Below are positions 33,008 through 44,145 of a DNA stretch of 64,000 bases, piece by piece. Each line of letters opens with the position of its first letter. The stretch's first letter is position 1. Position numbers and translations under genes: made by a program. Under the pieces are notes generated by a model that was given only the letters and a program-made list of their open reading frames with translations, was not told the origin of the DNA and made no database searches. The stretch comes from Trichobilharzia regenti (lineage: Eukaryota > Platyhelminthes > Trematoda > Strigeidida > Schistosomatidae). The stretch lies in assembly GCA_944472135.2 (NCBI GenBank), contig OX235263.1:34711379-34775378 (forward strand). Reading direction: 5' to 3'.

Positions 33008-33190
33008 GGGTTCACTGTAGGTAAACGTACTCCCAGAACGCGTATAAAAGTAGAATTTCGGTGATTCAGATGTACTATTTGAGGTGAATCGAGATTCAGT
33101 CACCAAAAGGTCATTGATATCTTGTATTGTAGAATCTTGAGGCAATCTTTTAAATATCTCAGTGCAAATTGATTCTTTGGTGTATTTATC
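33008..33190 (-). CDS. SAMHD1-like gene, probable later exon
   Basis: 61 codons between an acceptor (TATAACAG) and a donor (CCC/GTAAGTG), phase 0 at both ends. It reads DKYTKESICTEIFKRLPQDS and later 'SPKFYFYTRSGSTFTYSEP'. Joined to the preceding exon it could correspond to the part of SAMHD1 after the HD domain, where vertebrate proteins have an 'HVSFYCKT' strand; that alignment is weak. It is assigned to this gene by strand, phase and position only. It could belong to an unrelated gene. Confidence 0.5.
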
Positions 33191-33636
33191 CTGTTATATA
33201 TAAAGGAAAAGAAATCGAACTTATAAATAGTTTAGTGTAGTAGGCTGTAATGACTTAGTCAAATCACATATAAGACATATCGTGGTTAATTGAGTTATAA
33301 ACTGGAGGAACTTACAAGTTGTATAATGTAATTTATCTAGGATGAATGATTGAGACCCCAAAAAAGCTTCATAGTTTTTAAAAAAAAATAGTCCATATAC
33401 CATATCTGTCAGTTATGTATTTTTCTTAGTGCCTTTTTATAACTGATTGCAGACAACACACCGTAGAAACTGAGCCATAAATGTCTTACAATAGATCATG
33501 CTTTAAAATTCATGGGTATTGTGAAGACAACGAGCTTTCTCAACAGACAGTATGGTTTAAATGGAGCGGTTTGTACAGAACTACTTCCTTAGACTGCTGA
33601 AATATTCTGCATATGATTGTGGTAGTATCCAGTGTC

Positions 33637-33638
33637 TC

Positions 33639-33685
<47 letters not shown>
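33637..33685. repeat. (ATT)n microsatellite
   Basis: About 16 uninterrupted ATT units. Confidence 0.95.
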
Positions 33686-33686
<1 letters not shown>

Positions 33687-34065
33687 TAAGATGCTGATTA
33701 GTAGTCCTACACGTGAGCTGGAAAATGTCCTTTACTTTCTTACCAGTCAAAATAAAATTTTCTGTTCCTACATTATTTTTTTAAAATTATTAATCTCCAT
33801 TTCGAAATAAAAGAAAGACTGACTATATGTGAATATTTTTGTGATTAGGCCTCACCGAAATGTCTGGTTACTAGTTACTCAGTCTGTTATTGAAATTACT
33901 TTTATCTGAAGCTGTTGGATGCTTAAAGATTTAGGCCATTATTAACGTACATTTTAAACCTTTATTTATTTTTGAAATCTTAAATGGTAACATTTATAAT
34001 TAATATATGTGTCAAATACAGAATAACCTACACCTCATTAAAAAGCTTATGTTATATCTAAAAGA

Positions 34066-34291
34066 GTGCGTTGGTGGCACAGTGGTTAGGACGCTCGTCG
34101 ACTATGCACATGGTCCGGGGTTCGATCCCCGGTCAACGCTCCCTCGCTAAACCGGGAATAATGCTGGTAAAGAGGAAAGGTTGTACATGAGGCTAGCAAC
34201 CCCATCCTGTAAAAATAAACTCTGCTAGAGAAACTTCAAGCTTCTAGCTTGAAGCCCTATGTTCCACTGGGGAACATGAAGGTAAAAAAAT
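34066..34291 (+). mobile_element. tRNA-headed SINE (type B)
   Basis: A-box-like TGGCACAGTGG and B-box GGTTCGATCCCC, then a body with CCTCGCTAAACCGGGAATAAT and GAGGCTAGCAACCCC, ending AAGGTAAAAAAATA. Same head class as type A, different body. Confidence 0.75.
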
Positions 34292-34710
34292 ATCTCAAAG
34301 TCAACAGTGATGTAAATAGAAATAAAAGGAGCATAGTAGTGCATGAACATGTTAAGTATATGAAAATATTAATTGTTAAAAAAAACTCAAAGTAAATATT
34401 AATCAGAGGAAATTCAATTTTGATACTTTTGCGTCAATAAAGTTTTCGGAAACAAAAGTCTACCGTGTTGGGTCTTTAATCGTTAAAAAAAAGAGAAAAA
34501 TAAAAAGTTTACTGACAGAGGACATTACATGCGTTGGCCAATGAACTTATATTAAAATAAGTAATTCGGTATGGAAGAACTAGTTTTACAAAAGTAATTT
34601 GACTTTCAGAAATTTCACAGTTTGTTGATCAAATGTGTAACAACTGTGGATCGGAAAATTCACGAGATCTGTAAGTTTAAAAACAGTATTGATACAGAAT
34701 TTAATTAGTG

Positions 34711-35210
34711 GGTGGTGACTAGCAGTGGAATCCAGGACAACGCGAATTGAGTTCTATTTCGGTATCGTCTTCCAGCTGGATGTACCTGCATTCCCCAGTA
34801 AGTGAGTGACGATGTTCCCACCGAGGCTCCGACCCAGTGCCCATAGTTTCAAACGCCAAAGCATTATCCACTAGACCACTTTGGTGACGACAGCACCTCT
34901 TGTGTGATGGGTCATGGTAATTATTTAATTGAATTTTAGATTTTCTCGTCGATTTGGCACTTGGTTCGTGCCTCAGTGGGAACATCATCACCCACTGGGG
35001 AATGCAGGTACATCTAGCTGACGAGCCCCAAATAGGACTAAATGCGCAGTCTCCTGGATTTCACTGCTAGTCAACATCCACCAATTAACTTCTGATTGCA
35101 TGTCCAAACATCGTCGAAGCATCTGCCCAAGGAACCGCCGACATGTCAATCTGAAACCGAGCACTTCGGTCCAATCAATCGACGGGAAAATCTAAAATTC
35201 AATTGAATAT
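34711..35210. mobile_element. Inverted pair of Sm-alpha-like hammerhead SINEs
   Basis: A minus copy (34711-34945) with a tRNA-like head reading CCAAAGTGGTCTAGTGGATA is followed by a plus copy (about 34956-35209) lacking most of the head. The plus copy has CTGACGAGCCCCAAATAGGA then CTAAAT: the conserved GAAA of the hammerhead reads TAAA, so catalysis should be lost. The minus copy has lost the CUGANGA box as well. The 3' ends share ATTCCACTGCTAGTCACCA-like sequence. Confidence 0.75.
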
Positions 35211-35626
35211 TGATACATAGTTTAATTTTTGAACCTACTGGTGCAGTGATAAGGATATCTTAGTCTCAAGAATAAGGGAAACTGGGATCAAAACAAGGCT
35301 AGTATAAGCGGAGAGACACCATATTTCTTCACATGCTAAAATAAGTACACTGTTGTTATAAAACACTTCGTTTTCACCAACTTATTTCGTGTGTTGTCAC
35401 TGGAATATGTAACGAAAAAAGGCACTGTAGAATAAGTTAAGCACAGGAGTCATGTTATATGTAACACATGTTATTAAACAAGCTAATAGGAATTAATAAA
35501 CAACCTTTAACAAGTAGTCAATCTATTTAGTATGTTTTACATGACTTACTAAAGGACATATATTGTTTATACATGTCAAATAAGTATTTCATGATATATT
35601 TTAATGTAAAATCAATAATAACTAAC

Positions 35627-36094
35627 TGTGTTATTTGATGTCACACCAAAAGTTCTATAGTGCGGTGGAATCGGTTCATAACATAAACTTTTTCTAGGAC
35701 CAAGACCTAAACCCATTGAACGTAATGCCAACGATTGAATTGCTGCTTCATTGTCTTGATCAGAAAGCTTTCCAGAATCAGGGGATTGGTGACTTTTGTT
35801 ACCATCATTTGGTGCATAATATGACATGTCATAAATACTATCAATATATGTATATAAATCTCGATTCAAGATACGATGTATAAGCTTTTGAGCTTGTTGA
35901 ATTCTTGGTCGAAAACTTTCTGTAGTAATTTGTGATAATAATCCTCTTCCGTAATAAATGTCCCATAGAAGTGAATCATGAAGTTTAAGAAATTCATCTA
36001 AATCACTTAGATTTTCACATTTCAGTGCTTTCATGGCAATCGAGCGAAGATTTAGCACCGGGTCTATTAATTCAAGAGCATCGATGACCATAGC
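35627..36094 (-). CDS. SAMHD1: SAMHD1-like gene, exon after the HD core
   Basis: The acceptor TTTTTACAG at 36095 opens AMVIDALELIDPVLN in phase 0 with the exon at 38136. 'LKLHDSLLWDI' and 'QQAQKLIHRILNRDLYTYID' align with the SAMHD1 segment around 'L.DNIFLEILYS' and 'DAREILKQIEYRNLFKYVG'. A low-complexity stretch follows (GNKSHQSPDSGKLSDQDNEA). The frame is open to a stop at 35612, but a donor-like GTTAGT after ACA at 35627 joins the 33190 exon in phase, so I end the exon there. If not spliced, the protein ends VSYY at 35612. Confidence 0.75.
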
Positions 36095-36168
36095 CTGTAA
36101 AAACAGAAGAAATGAAATCCCTATTAAAAAAGCCATAAACAAAAAGAAATGGAATTATAACACTTAGA

Positions 36169-36290
36169 CAAGTGTGGGAACATCACCACTCACTGGGGAA
36201 TGAAGGCACATCCAGATGACGAGTCCCAAATTGGACGAAACGCTCGTCATGAATTCCAGTGCTACTCACCATCCACCAATAATCTCATTA
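36169..36290 (+). mobile_element. Truncated Sm-alpha-like SINE with hammerhead remnant
   Basis: Starts GTGGGAACATCACCACTCAC. The hammerhead region reads CAGATGACGAGTCCCAAATT then GGACGAAACGC: stem II and GAAA are intact, but the conserved C of the CUGANGA box is A and stem I does not pair, so it should be inactive. Confidence 0.75.
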
Positions 36291-37094
36291 AAAATAAATA
36301 CACGAAAAATTTAACAGACTTCATACAATGAGTAGGTGAGTTGAATATTGGGAGGAGACTGTAAATGTTTCAAATGTTAAGGTCATATGACGGATACATT
36401 TAAGGAAGTATCGAATAAGTTCAATTGTTACAAGTATTACGCAAGAAAAAAGTGGAATAAAAGTCGATAAGACTATCATTTCAAGGTTGTCTGGCTTTTA
36501 TTTTAGTTTGACGAAGGTATGTACTCACAATACTTGGTTATTAAGTAGAAAAACATTGCAGATTCGTACTAGAATTTGAGTAATCTAATTTCATGAATTC
36601 TTTATATGATCCTCCACATTTGAACATGTATATTGAGAAGATATTCCCTCCGGATAAATCTCTACCTACTACTTTGATGTATTTAATGCTGTACGAAGCA
36701 GATCTGAATCAATGGCCACTAGTTTTTATTGGTTTGAACTTTGTACACATGTGAAATCAAACAGAGGCAATTAAATAAGACAGAAGTTCTTGAGATTAAA
36801 TACTATGGGTTAGATAAAAAATTGTTGAAGAAGGTATAAATTATTGGTTAAAATCTTAGTTACTGAATTCAGATTTGAACTTTGATACTTTACATACTTG
36901 GTGATTTTTGCACACAAAAAAATAGTTCTTAGGCTTCATTTCTCAAGTAAGAGTGTTAGATAAGAAGGGAGAGAGTCAATCGATATGGTTATAAAGATGA
37001 TAGCTCTAACAATTTGTATGGGAAGAGAAGAACAGTGTAAGAGTCAAATATTCTACTCCATATTATCAAAAGTGATTTGTTTTATCTTAATGTC
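36291..37094. other. Intron sequence, nothing recognised
   Basis: Lies in the intron between the 38136 and 35627 exons. AT-rich, no motif. Confidence 0.5.
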
Positions 37095-38040
37095 ATTTCG
37101 TATCACCAATAATTATCCTGATTGCAGTAGATTGGTTGATGCGACAAACAGCGTGCCAGACAGCGAGGAAACAGGCATAAAATGGACCCACTCTTACAAA
37201 AAGCTTGGAGGATCTGGACTTCGCCGATGATATATATCTGATTTGCCACAAACTGGAAGATATGCAAGGGAAAAGCAACAAGTTGGCAGAACAACCATCA
37301 AAGATAGGACCTCACTTCAGGTGAACATAGAGAAAACAGAGGTGATGAAGATTCCTGGCCAACATCAACAGCAACAACAACAGACAATAATCAGCCGGCA
37401 TAAATGGGAGGCACCTGAACGAAACTACCTCCTTTACCTACCTACCTGGGAACCACCGACTCAACTACGGGCAGAACTGACGAGGATATCAAAGCAAGGA
37501 TAGGGAAAGCAAGACAAGCTTTCATCACTCTCAAGTCTGTGTGGAGGTCAACAGCACTCAACATCAAAAAGAAGATCCGGATTTTCAACTCCAATGTGAA
37601 GCCAGTCAGTGCTACTATACGGACCATGGACTTGGCGCGTCACAAAGAAACTATAGACCATCATCAACAGCTGCCTTCGCTCAATACCAAAGATCAGATG
37701 GCCCGTCAGAAAAGATCGGGAATAGGGAGGGATCTCTGGGAGCGAACCAACGAGGAACCGATTGTGCAACAAATAAGCAAGAAGAAATGGAGGTGGATTG
37801 GCCATACTCTGAGGAAACCAGCAAGTGACATCATTAGACAAGCCATCCTCGAGTGGAACCCGAAACGGAAGCGGCGAGTTGGTCGTCAGTGCAAGGGTGA
37901 CTTAGAGGAGGTCATGTGAAGAAGAGATGAAAACATGTGGGCAGACGTGGAGCCATGTGCAAACTTTAGCAGAGAACCGAACGCAATGGAGACGCGCGGC
38001 TGAAGCCCTATGTTCCTCTAGGAATTAAAGGAAATAATAA
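37095..38040 (+). pseudogene. RTE-like non-LTR 3' part (family 1)
   Basis: Begins within RT with a 'SPIIILIAVDWLM' segment, then 'LEDLDFADDIYLICHKLEDM' containing the FADD catalytic motif (37205-37265). It continues with 'KARIGKARQAFI', 'KKKIRIFNSNVKPV', 'RRDLWERTNEEP', 'KKKWRWIGHTLRKPASD' and the TCCTCTAGGAATTAAAGG 3' end with an ATAATAATAT tail. Frameshifts and stops make it inactive. The 5' end is truncated, as is usual for target-primed insertion. Confidence 0.75.
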
Positions 38041-38135
38041 TATAATAATGTCATTTCAGTGAAACATTTTTATTGCTAGACAAAAGATAACCCTTTACTG
38101 ATAAAAGAAAGAAGAGGTCAAACATTCAAACTTAC

Positions 38136-38426
38136 TGCTATGGCTGTAACAGTTTTATGCTGATAAACTTTTTGATGAAGATGTTGTCGTAGACTGAATG
38201 TACGAAGTAAATTTTCTAATTCAGTATCTTTAAATGATAAATGCCAACTGTTTGATTCGCCTTCATTATACTTGTCTGCATCAGTATGCATAAATGGTCG
38301 ATAGAAACGTAAAAATCTATCAATATCTACATTGGCTCCACTGGTGCCCAGGCCAGCGTACAAACAATCACGAAGTAAATAATCCCATTTATCAACGTCC
38401 ATACCATTCAAACTGTTAGAAAGTAT
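38136..38426 (-). CDS. SAMHD1: SAMHD1-like gene, HD-domain exon with catalytic Asp
   Basis: 97 codons between acceptor CTTTCAG and donor GTAAGT, phase 0. It begins ILSNSLNGMDVDKWDYLLRD, an almost exact match to the SAMHD1 segment [20 protein letters not shown], which supplies the fourth metal ligand (Asp311 in human numbering) and the Tyr and Asp that hold the dNTP. 'LRTFSLRQHLHQKVYQHKTV' matches human 'MFHTRNSLHRRAYQHKV'. SAMHD1 hydrolyses dNTPs to nucleoside and triphosphate and so limits the dNTP pool. Confidence 0.88.
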
Positions 38427-38562
38427 CTGAAAGAGTCAGCAGAAAATGCAATTGGTTACTACCTGTAAAATAGTTCTGATCAATAAATAAAATTCATGCT
38501 ATAATCATCAGTAGTATCAGTTAAGAAGCCTTTGTAAAACCTTATTTAGATCTATTTAGGTG

Positions 38563-38890
38563 AATTTTAGATTTTCTTGTAGATTGATTGGACTGAAGTG
38601 CTCGGTGTCATTTTGAAATGTCTGTTGGCTTCTTGTGCAGATGCTTTGACGATGTCTGGGCATGCAGTTAGAAGTTAATTGGTGGATGGTGACTAGCAGT
38701 GGAATCCAGGACAACGCGCATTTCGTCCTGTTCGGGACTCATCAGGATTACGTTGCTAGTCAACATCTACCAATTAAATTCTAATTACATGCCCAGGCAT
38801 CGTCGAAGCATCTGCGCAAGAAGCTAACGGATATGTCAACCTGAGACCAAGCACATCAGTCCAATCAATCGACAAGAAAATCAAAAATAC
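38563..38890. repeat. Palindrome of Sm-alpha SINE 3' halves with a core-intact hammerhead at the centre
   Basis: Two inverted SINE 3' regions of ~150 bp meet near 38740. On minus the central sequence is CTGATGAGTCCCGAACAGGA then CGAAATGCGCGTTGTC (38747 down to about 38712). The CUGAUGA box, stem II and GAAA are all present, unlike every other copy in the window. Stem I is replaced by the palindrome arms (CTAGCA...AATC with GATT...TGCTAG), with three unpaired bases at the junction. Confidence 0.75.
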
Positions 38891-38934
38891 AAATAAATAA
38901 TGTGACCTGTTGCACAAGAGGTGGCTGGCTTTCG

Positions 38935-39115
38935 TGGCCAAAGTGGTCTAGTGGATAACGCTCTGCCGTTTGAAACTATGGGCACTGGGTTCGAGTGTCA
39001 GTGGGAACATCATCACTCACTGTGCAATGCAGCTACATCCAGTTGGAGGACGAGTCCCAAATAGGACTAAATGCGCGTTGTCCTGGATTCACCAATTATA
39101 TTCTAATTATTTAGA
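38935..39115 (+). mobile_element. Sm-alpha-like SINE with tRNA head
   Basis: Head CCAAAGTGGTCTAGTGGATA with B-box GGGTTCGAGTG. The hammerhead is degenerate: GGAGGACGAG instead of CTGATGAG, and CTAAAT instead of CGAAAC. Confidence 0.75.
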
Positions 39116-39164
39116 TCACGCTTGTATTACCTAATTAATTCTCTAAACTTGATAAACCTCGTAT

Positions 39165-39640
39165 ACACACATGCACAAATAATTATATATAAATGCGATT
39201 GTACACCTATGTGAATGAATTCACCGAAAAGAGTCTCTTCGCTGAACGTCTTCTCTTTTTCAATACCTTATTTAACAATGAATACCTTAGTGTACGATTT
39301 AGACTACATGCTGCCGTAAATCGTAACATTAGAATAAATTGCTATATATTTGTTGCACTAGATGGTAGATGAAGAATAATGATAACAAACACATTCATAT
39401 TACTACGTAACACCATTTTAACAACTATTTGTGACAACTCATCACCTTTGTTACTACTCTAGTTTCATTAACAACCAATTTTCTTGACCGTTTTTGTATT
39501 ACGTAACTCCACTTGAAACCTACTAATTCTCCTTCCACCCCCTCCCTTTAGTTAAAATAACCACAACCAACTGTATTTTTGTTTGACAACCTTCATATAT
39601 ACATACGAACAAAATAACCTATAAATATGATTACAGCTTT
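39165..39640 (+). mobile_element. Penelope pLTR fragments (PLE-2 family)
   Basis: 39220-39275 (TGAATTCACCGAAAAGAGTC) and 39415-39625 (CAACTATTTGTGACAACTCA; TTTAGTTAAAATAACCACAA) match pieces of the terminal inverted repeats of the PLE at 53260-56542, rearranged relative to that copy. Confidence 0.65.
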
Positions 39641-39644
39641 GACC

Positions 39645-39817
39645 ATGAGTTTACGTCAGTAACAGAGCCATTGGAAAACCACGGAGTACTGCTGGACAGT
39701 CGTTTCGTTCTTGTTTAGGACTAACCGTCAGTATGCGCCCACTGGCTTTCGAACCCAGATTATTCAGCCACCGGAATCCGACCCAATGGCCCGAGAATTC
39801 CATCGTCTGCCGATTCG

Positions 39818-39864
<47 letters not shown>

Positions 39865-39880
39865 CGCAAACGCCAGCCAC
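39645..39880 (-). mobile_element. tRNA-headed SINE (type C) and (TA)n tract
   Basis: A minus copy of the type C SINE (GGTTTTCCAATGGCTCTGTT; GGGTTCGAAAGCC) next to a (TA)n run of ~38 bp at 39823-39860. Confidence 0.6.
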
Positions 39881-40484
39881 TTTTATAAGTGAATAGCTGT
39901 TCTCTTATCTGACTTGGTGGCCCCTACTGAATACGACAACTATCACTAGGACTTTCCAGGTAACCTCTTGTTGTATAAAGCTAGTGGCTAGCGTGCATCA
40001 AATTATTTATTCATTTTTATATGAACAGAATGCTATCAGATGATATACCCAAAAAACTTGCATTCGTTCTGTGATATTTGGAATGTTAATGAACATGAAC
40101 AATAAAACATGAATAACACGAATGCAAATGATATACAAAACATAACTGCCTACTGAGGAACTCTTCATAAGTAACTTCTTATGACTAAATAATAAAATTT
40201 GGTATTCTCTAGTAATCACCTTACGGAAGGATGAATTCTTCTATCCTCTAAGGTTGTACAGCCTTTGTGCAGTTAAAATTTAATACTAACTGGGAAAGAA
40301 GCCTAAGTTGTTGTTGTTGTTTTTTTCTATCTTGAATCATATATTTCAGTGATAGTTCGCAGAGAATGAATAAATAATATGTGAAACAAAAAGTCACCAG
40401 CAGATATATATAATTCAGATAATAATAATAATTTCCAAGTAATGGTTGTGTAGGGATTTTGTTTGATTGCATGGAGGATTTCAT

Positions 40485-40635
40485 CATGAGCTGACATCAG
40501 TTAGAGAACCACTGGAAAACCTGCAGGGAGTACTGGACAGTTGTTTCGTCAGTCTAATTTGGGACACTTCATTAGTAGGCAGGTTTTCCAATGGTTTTTT
40601 AACTGATGTCAGCTCATGATGAAGTCATCCATGCA
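40485..40635. repeat. Foldback of type C SINE ends
   Basis: CATGAGCTGACATCAGTTAG at 40486 returns inverted as CTAACTGATGTCAGCTCATG near 40613 (with minor changes); arms of ~45 bp include GGAAAACCTGC. Confidence 0.65.
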
Positions 40636-41254
40636 ATAATAATAATAATAACAATAATAATATTGAATGAACAAAAGACTACATGTTCTCATAACTGAAA
40701 ACAGTTAACACAACACAGACAACATAGACAAATGAACATTTAACAAAGTCTACTTAAAGTGTTTCAATTTTACTTTTTTCTCTGTAGTAAAAATGAATAT
40801 TTTGACTAAGAAATAAATACTTCGACATTATCATTATGCAAATAATACATTGTGTATTTCAACTTTATGTTTAGTTATTCGATGCTGGAAACAAGGACAT
40901 AGTTCAGTTAGATGAACAAGCTTTCCAATGTAAATTAGTGATCAGTTATTCGGTATATATGTTTATGTATACTTATGTTGTTTGTTTATTGTAGACAAGA
41001 AATGTTACCTAAAAGTTTGTTTAGTGTAACGGGTTTTTAAATGAATTAACATGAACAGGAGTAAAGGAGTGGAGTTACACATAGAGTTGAAATACGTGCA
41101 TATACATATCGTATCATGCACCACTACGTGCCTATCATGATTACCATTTATAAATATCGAGCAGATCAGTATAGTGTGTGTGTGTGAGTGTGTGATCTGA
41201 ATAATTCCAGTTTTATACTAGCTCAATTCTCAAGCATTTGGTGAACTCAGGCCA
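40636..41254. other. Intron sequence, nothing recognised
   Basis: Contains short (AAT)n and (TG)n tracts only. Confidence 0.5.
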
Positions 41255-41890
41255 CATAGCTCAACCAGAGTCGTCTTTCAAGATCATCTACAAGGTGAAG
41301 CCAAATGGTATAAAGGGAGTCAGGTTTCGGCTTTTGTGTATGGTAGAGGCGTTGGCGAATCGTTGATACAACCCTGAACTCTGTATACAGAAAACGTTTG
41401 TCCAGTCTCTTATTCTACCTTGGTCTTAACCTCTTCACTAGTTGTTCCCTGTAAGAAAATTTTGATATTTTAATTTCCTTTTTTAATTTTACTTTTAGTT
41501 TGCTTTTGCTCTAATAATTAATTCAATATTATCTCTCTCATATGTTCCTTTTGGCCATTTTCACACTCTCTTTACACTTGTTAAATTGACACTCAAATGC
41601 CTTTACACTCGCTCAATAGCAATTTTAACCTTATCAAACTTCTATCTTTGTGCCGTTGAGTACCACGTAATTTACTGCTTTTAATTTTGACTTCTAAAGT
41701 CACTTCTGAGTAATTATATCAATTATGTCACCTCCTATTATTCAATAATAGACCACAATATATTTTTTGTAAATATAAATACGACTGTATAGCGTCTGAA
41801 GATGATTTCATCGATAAAGAAAATTTTCTTCGCTGAATTTGTCTTTTATTTTCTTCATTACTCAATGGGTATTTTCGGTGAATTCCAGTT
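41255..41890 (+). pseudogene. Penelope-like C-terminus and pLTR remnant
   Basis: 41268-41430 reads 'SSFKIIYKVKPNGIKGVRFR' then 'LLCMVEALANR' and a late 'IQKTFVQSL', matching the last ~50 residues of the PLE-2 protein (SFKVIYRVKNN; IRFRLLCIAEALA). A pLTR-like AT-rich tail (TTCTTCGCTGAATTTGTCTT) follows to 41890. Stops interrupt it. Confidence 0.65.
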
Positions 41891-41989
41891 TTCAAAAGAG
41901 AATTAATTTGCTATACTTGGTTTGTAAGGATTAGTTTTACTTTTACGAGTCCCGCTGACGACATTGGTCGGGGTCGCGCTAAATAACGA

Positions 41990-42205
41990 ATTGGTAGAAG
42001 TGAGAATTCATGAATCATTGAATCGGGTCCCAGTGGCTGAATGGTATACGAGCTAGCTTGCCTTGTAACTGGAAGGTCCTGAGTTCGAACTCCAGAGGGT
42101 ACATACTGGCGATGATCCCCAAACTAGGATGAAACAGTTGGCTGTCCAGTACTCCCTGCTTGTTTTCAATGGTTCTGTAAGTGATATCAATCCGTGATCA
42201 ACTCG
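41990..42205 (+). mobile_element. tRNA-headed SINE (type C)
   Basis: Head TCCCAGTGGCTGAATGGTAT with B-box GAGTTCGAACTCC, body GATGAAACAG..GTCCAGTACTCCC, ending near TGATCAACTCG. The clearest copy of type C here. Confidence 0.75.
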
Positions 42206-42778
42206 TAAAAAGAAAATTAGCTGGAATCTCACCTCGAACTACTGACATTCGCAAATTGCTAGTTTGATTTTCACTGTGATATGTATTAGCAACTAACTGG
42301 TAGTTTAAGTTAGAATAAGTGTTCCATGCCAGTTGATTATCCTCTAACTAGATTTATTTAGGTTTAATGGATCTGAAATCTAATGACACACATACAACGT
42401 ATAAAATATTTAACTCCAAAAATATTTTTCCCTACCCCCGTCCATGACATGATCACTCATTCATCTGAAGTTTATAATCAATATGAATGGAACTTTATGT
42501 GAAAATGACTCATGAAAATTTATTAGTATACATTCGTTGTCATTCATAATCATTTATTTTGTAATATTGGTGTTCAGTTTGGTGTTACAGTTATACATAT
42601 CACCACATATATTCTGGATTATGATCTATTAACAGTCTGATTGCAAATAACTTTTGGAATTCATATCTAAATGATTCGATGTTACTCTTTAAAAGCAAAT
42701 ACTAGTGTTGTCAGTCACAATCATTCTTTCATTATTATGGATTTACAGTTGAATTGCCTACCTTTTCTTCATGAAAAC

Positions 42779-43250
42779 ATTCAATCAAGTATTTAATTCA
42801 ATTTTAGATTTTCCAGTCGATTGATTGGACCGAAATCCTTGGTTTCAGGTTAACATGTCGACTTCTTGTGCAGATGCTTTGACGATGTCTGGACATGTCA
42901 TGGAAATGACTAACAGTGGAATCTAGGATGCACATTTTTTCCTATTTGGGACATGTCAACTGGATGTGCCTGCACTCCTCAATGAGTGATGGTGTTCCCA
43001 CTGAGGCTCAAACCCAGTGCCCATAGTTTCAAACCCAAAGCGTTATCCACTAGACCACTTGGGCCACAAGAACCACTTCTTGTGCAACAGGTCTTACTAA
43101 TTATTCAATCTCATATTCGGTTGATTGGACCGAAATGCTCAGTGTTCACTGGGAATGCAGGTACATCCAGCCAATGAATCCGAAATAAGACTAAATGCGC
43201 ATTGTCCTGGATTCCACTGCTAGTTACCATCCACCAATTAACTTTATTAA
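42779..43250. mobile_element. Two Sm-alpha-like SINEs, minus then plus
   Basis: A minus full-length copy (42779-43060; head read on minus as CCAAGTGGTCTAGTGGATAA) and a shortened plus copy (43122-43241). Both hammerhead cores are degenerate: the minus copy lacks GAAA, and the plus copy reads CCAATGAATCC and CTAAAT. Confidence 0.7.
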
Positions 43251-43261
43251 AACAAGCAGTT

Positions 43262-43400
43262 CACTGAATAAGAGATTCTTTTCGACGAAATGATTTTCTC
43301 TAGCTGTACAAACGCATTTATATACAATGTTGTTTTTTTCACAAAAGAGGGTACTAACAAAAGTGATGAGTCGTCATAATCCTTATTGTTAATACTAATC
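43262..43400 (+). mobile_element. Penelope pLTR fragment (PLE-2 family, left-arm type)
   Basis: GAGATTCTTTTCGACGAAAT then TCTAGCTGTACAAACGCATT and AAAGTGATGAGTCGTCATAA follow the order of the left arm at 53260, with internal sequence missing. Confidence 0.6.
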
Positions 43401-43914
43401 AATGTATGAGAGAAATTGAATAAGGTTGCCAGAGTTGAGACTGTTTCAATAGAAATATTTCTTATAACATCCTAAAATGTTTAATAAATATCTTATTTCT
43501 TTTAGTATACGTCCGTTAATAGGCTAAAGATTTCTTGTACTCTCCTTATTAGGATGCCTTTATAATAATTCAGGTCATCTAAATAAAAGTGATGATAAGG
43601 AGAAATCCATTTTATTCTTTATCGCATATTTTTTGGTTCACTGGCTTCATTCAACAAATAACAAAACTTTAGAATCATGCCTATTTTGATGTGATGAATA
43701 GCCTTTATGAACTATTCGGATGAACAAAGGAAAACCATTATTCAATATGGAGGAAATAAGAACCTAAGGTGTATATACACCCAATCAGTCTTCTGCTATA
43801 TCAGAAGAAAGATATCCGCCTTATTTACACATATTATTTAACCCTAAAACAAGTGTAGGATGAAAAATCTTGAATCGAATGTATCTGGACATTTTGAAAA
43901 ACATACAGGTGGTT

Positions 43915-44145
43915 GAATTGAATTTGAGATTTCCCCGTCGATTGATTAGACCGAAGTGCTCGGTCTCAGGTGGCTGTCGTGGCCCAAGTGGTCTAGTGGA
44001 TAACGCTTTGGCCACTGGGTTCGAGCCTCGGTGGGAACATCATCACTCACTGGGAAATGTAAGTATATCCAGATGACGAGTCCCAAATAGGACTAAATGC
44101 TCATTGTCTTGGATTCCACTGATAGTCACCATCCACCATTTAAAT
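43915..44145 (+). mobile_element. Sm-alpha-like SINE with tRNA head
   Basis: Head CCCAAGTGGTCTAGTGGATA and B-box GGGTTCGAGCC. Hammerhead region AGATGACGAGTCCCAAATAG then CTAAATG: C to A in the CUGANGA box and G to T in GAAA, so inactive. Confidence 0.75.

Noticed and set aside
33637..33810. Short frame across the (ATT)n tract giving poly-Ile
   Set aside because: Translation of a microsatellite.
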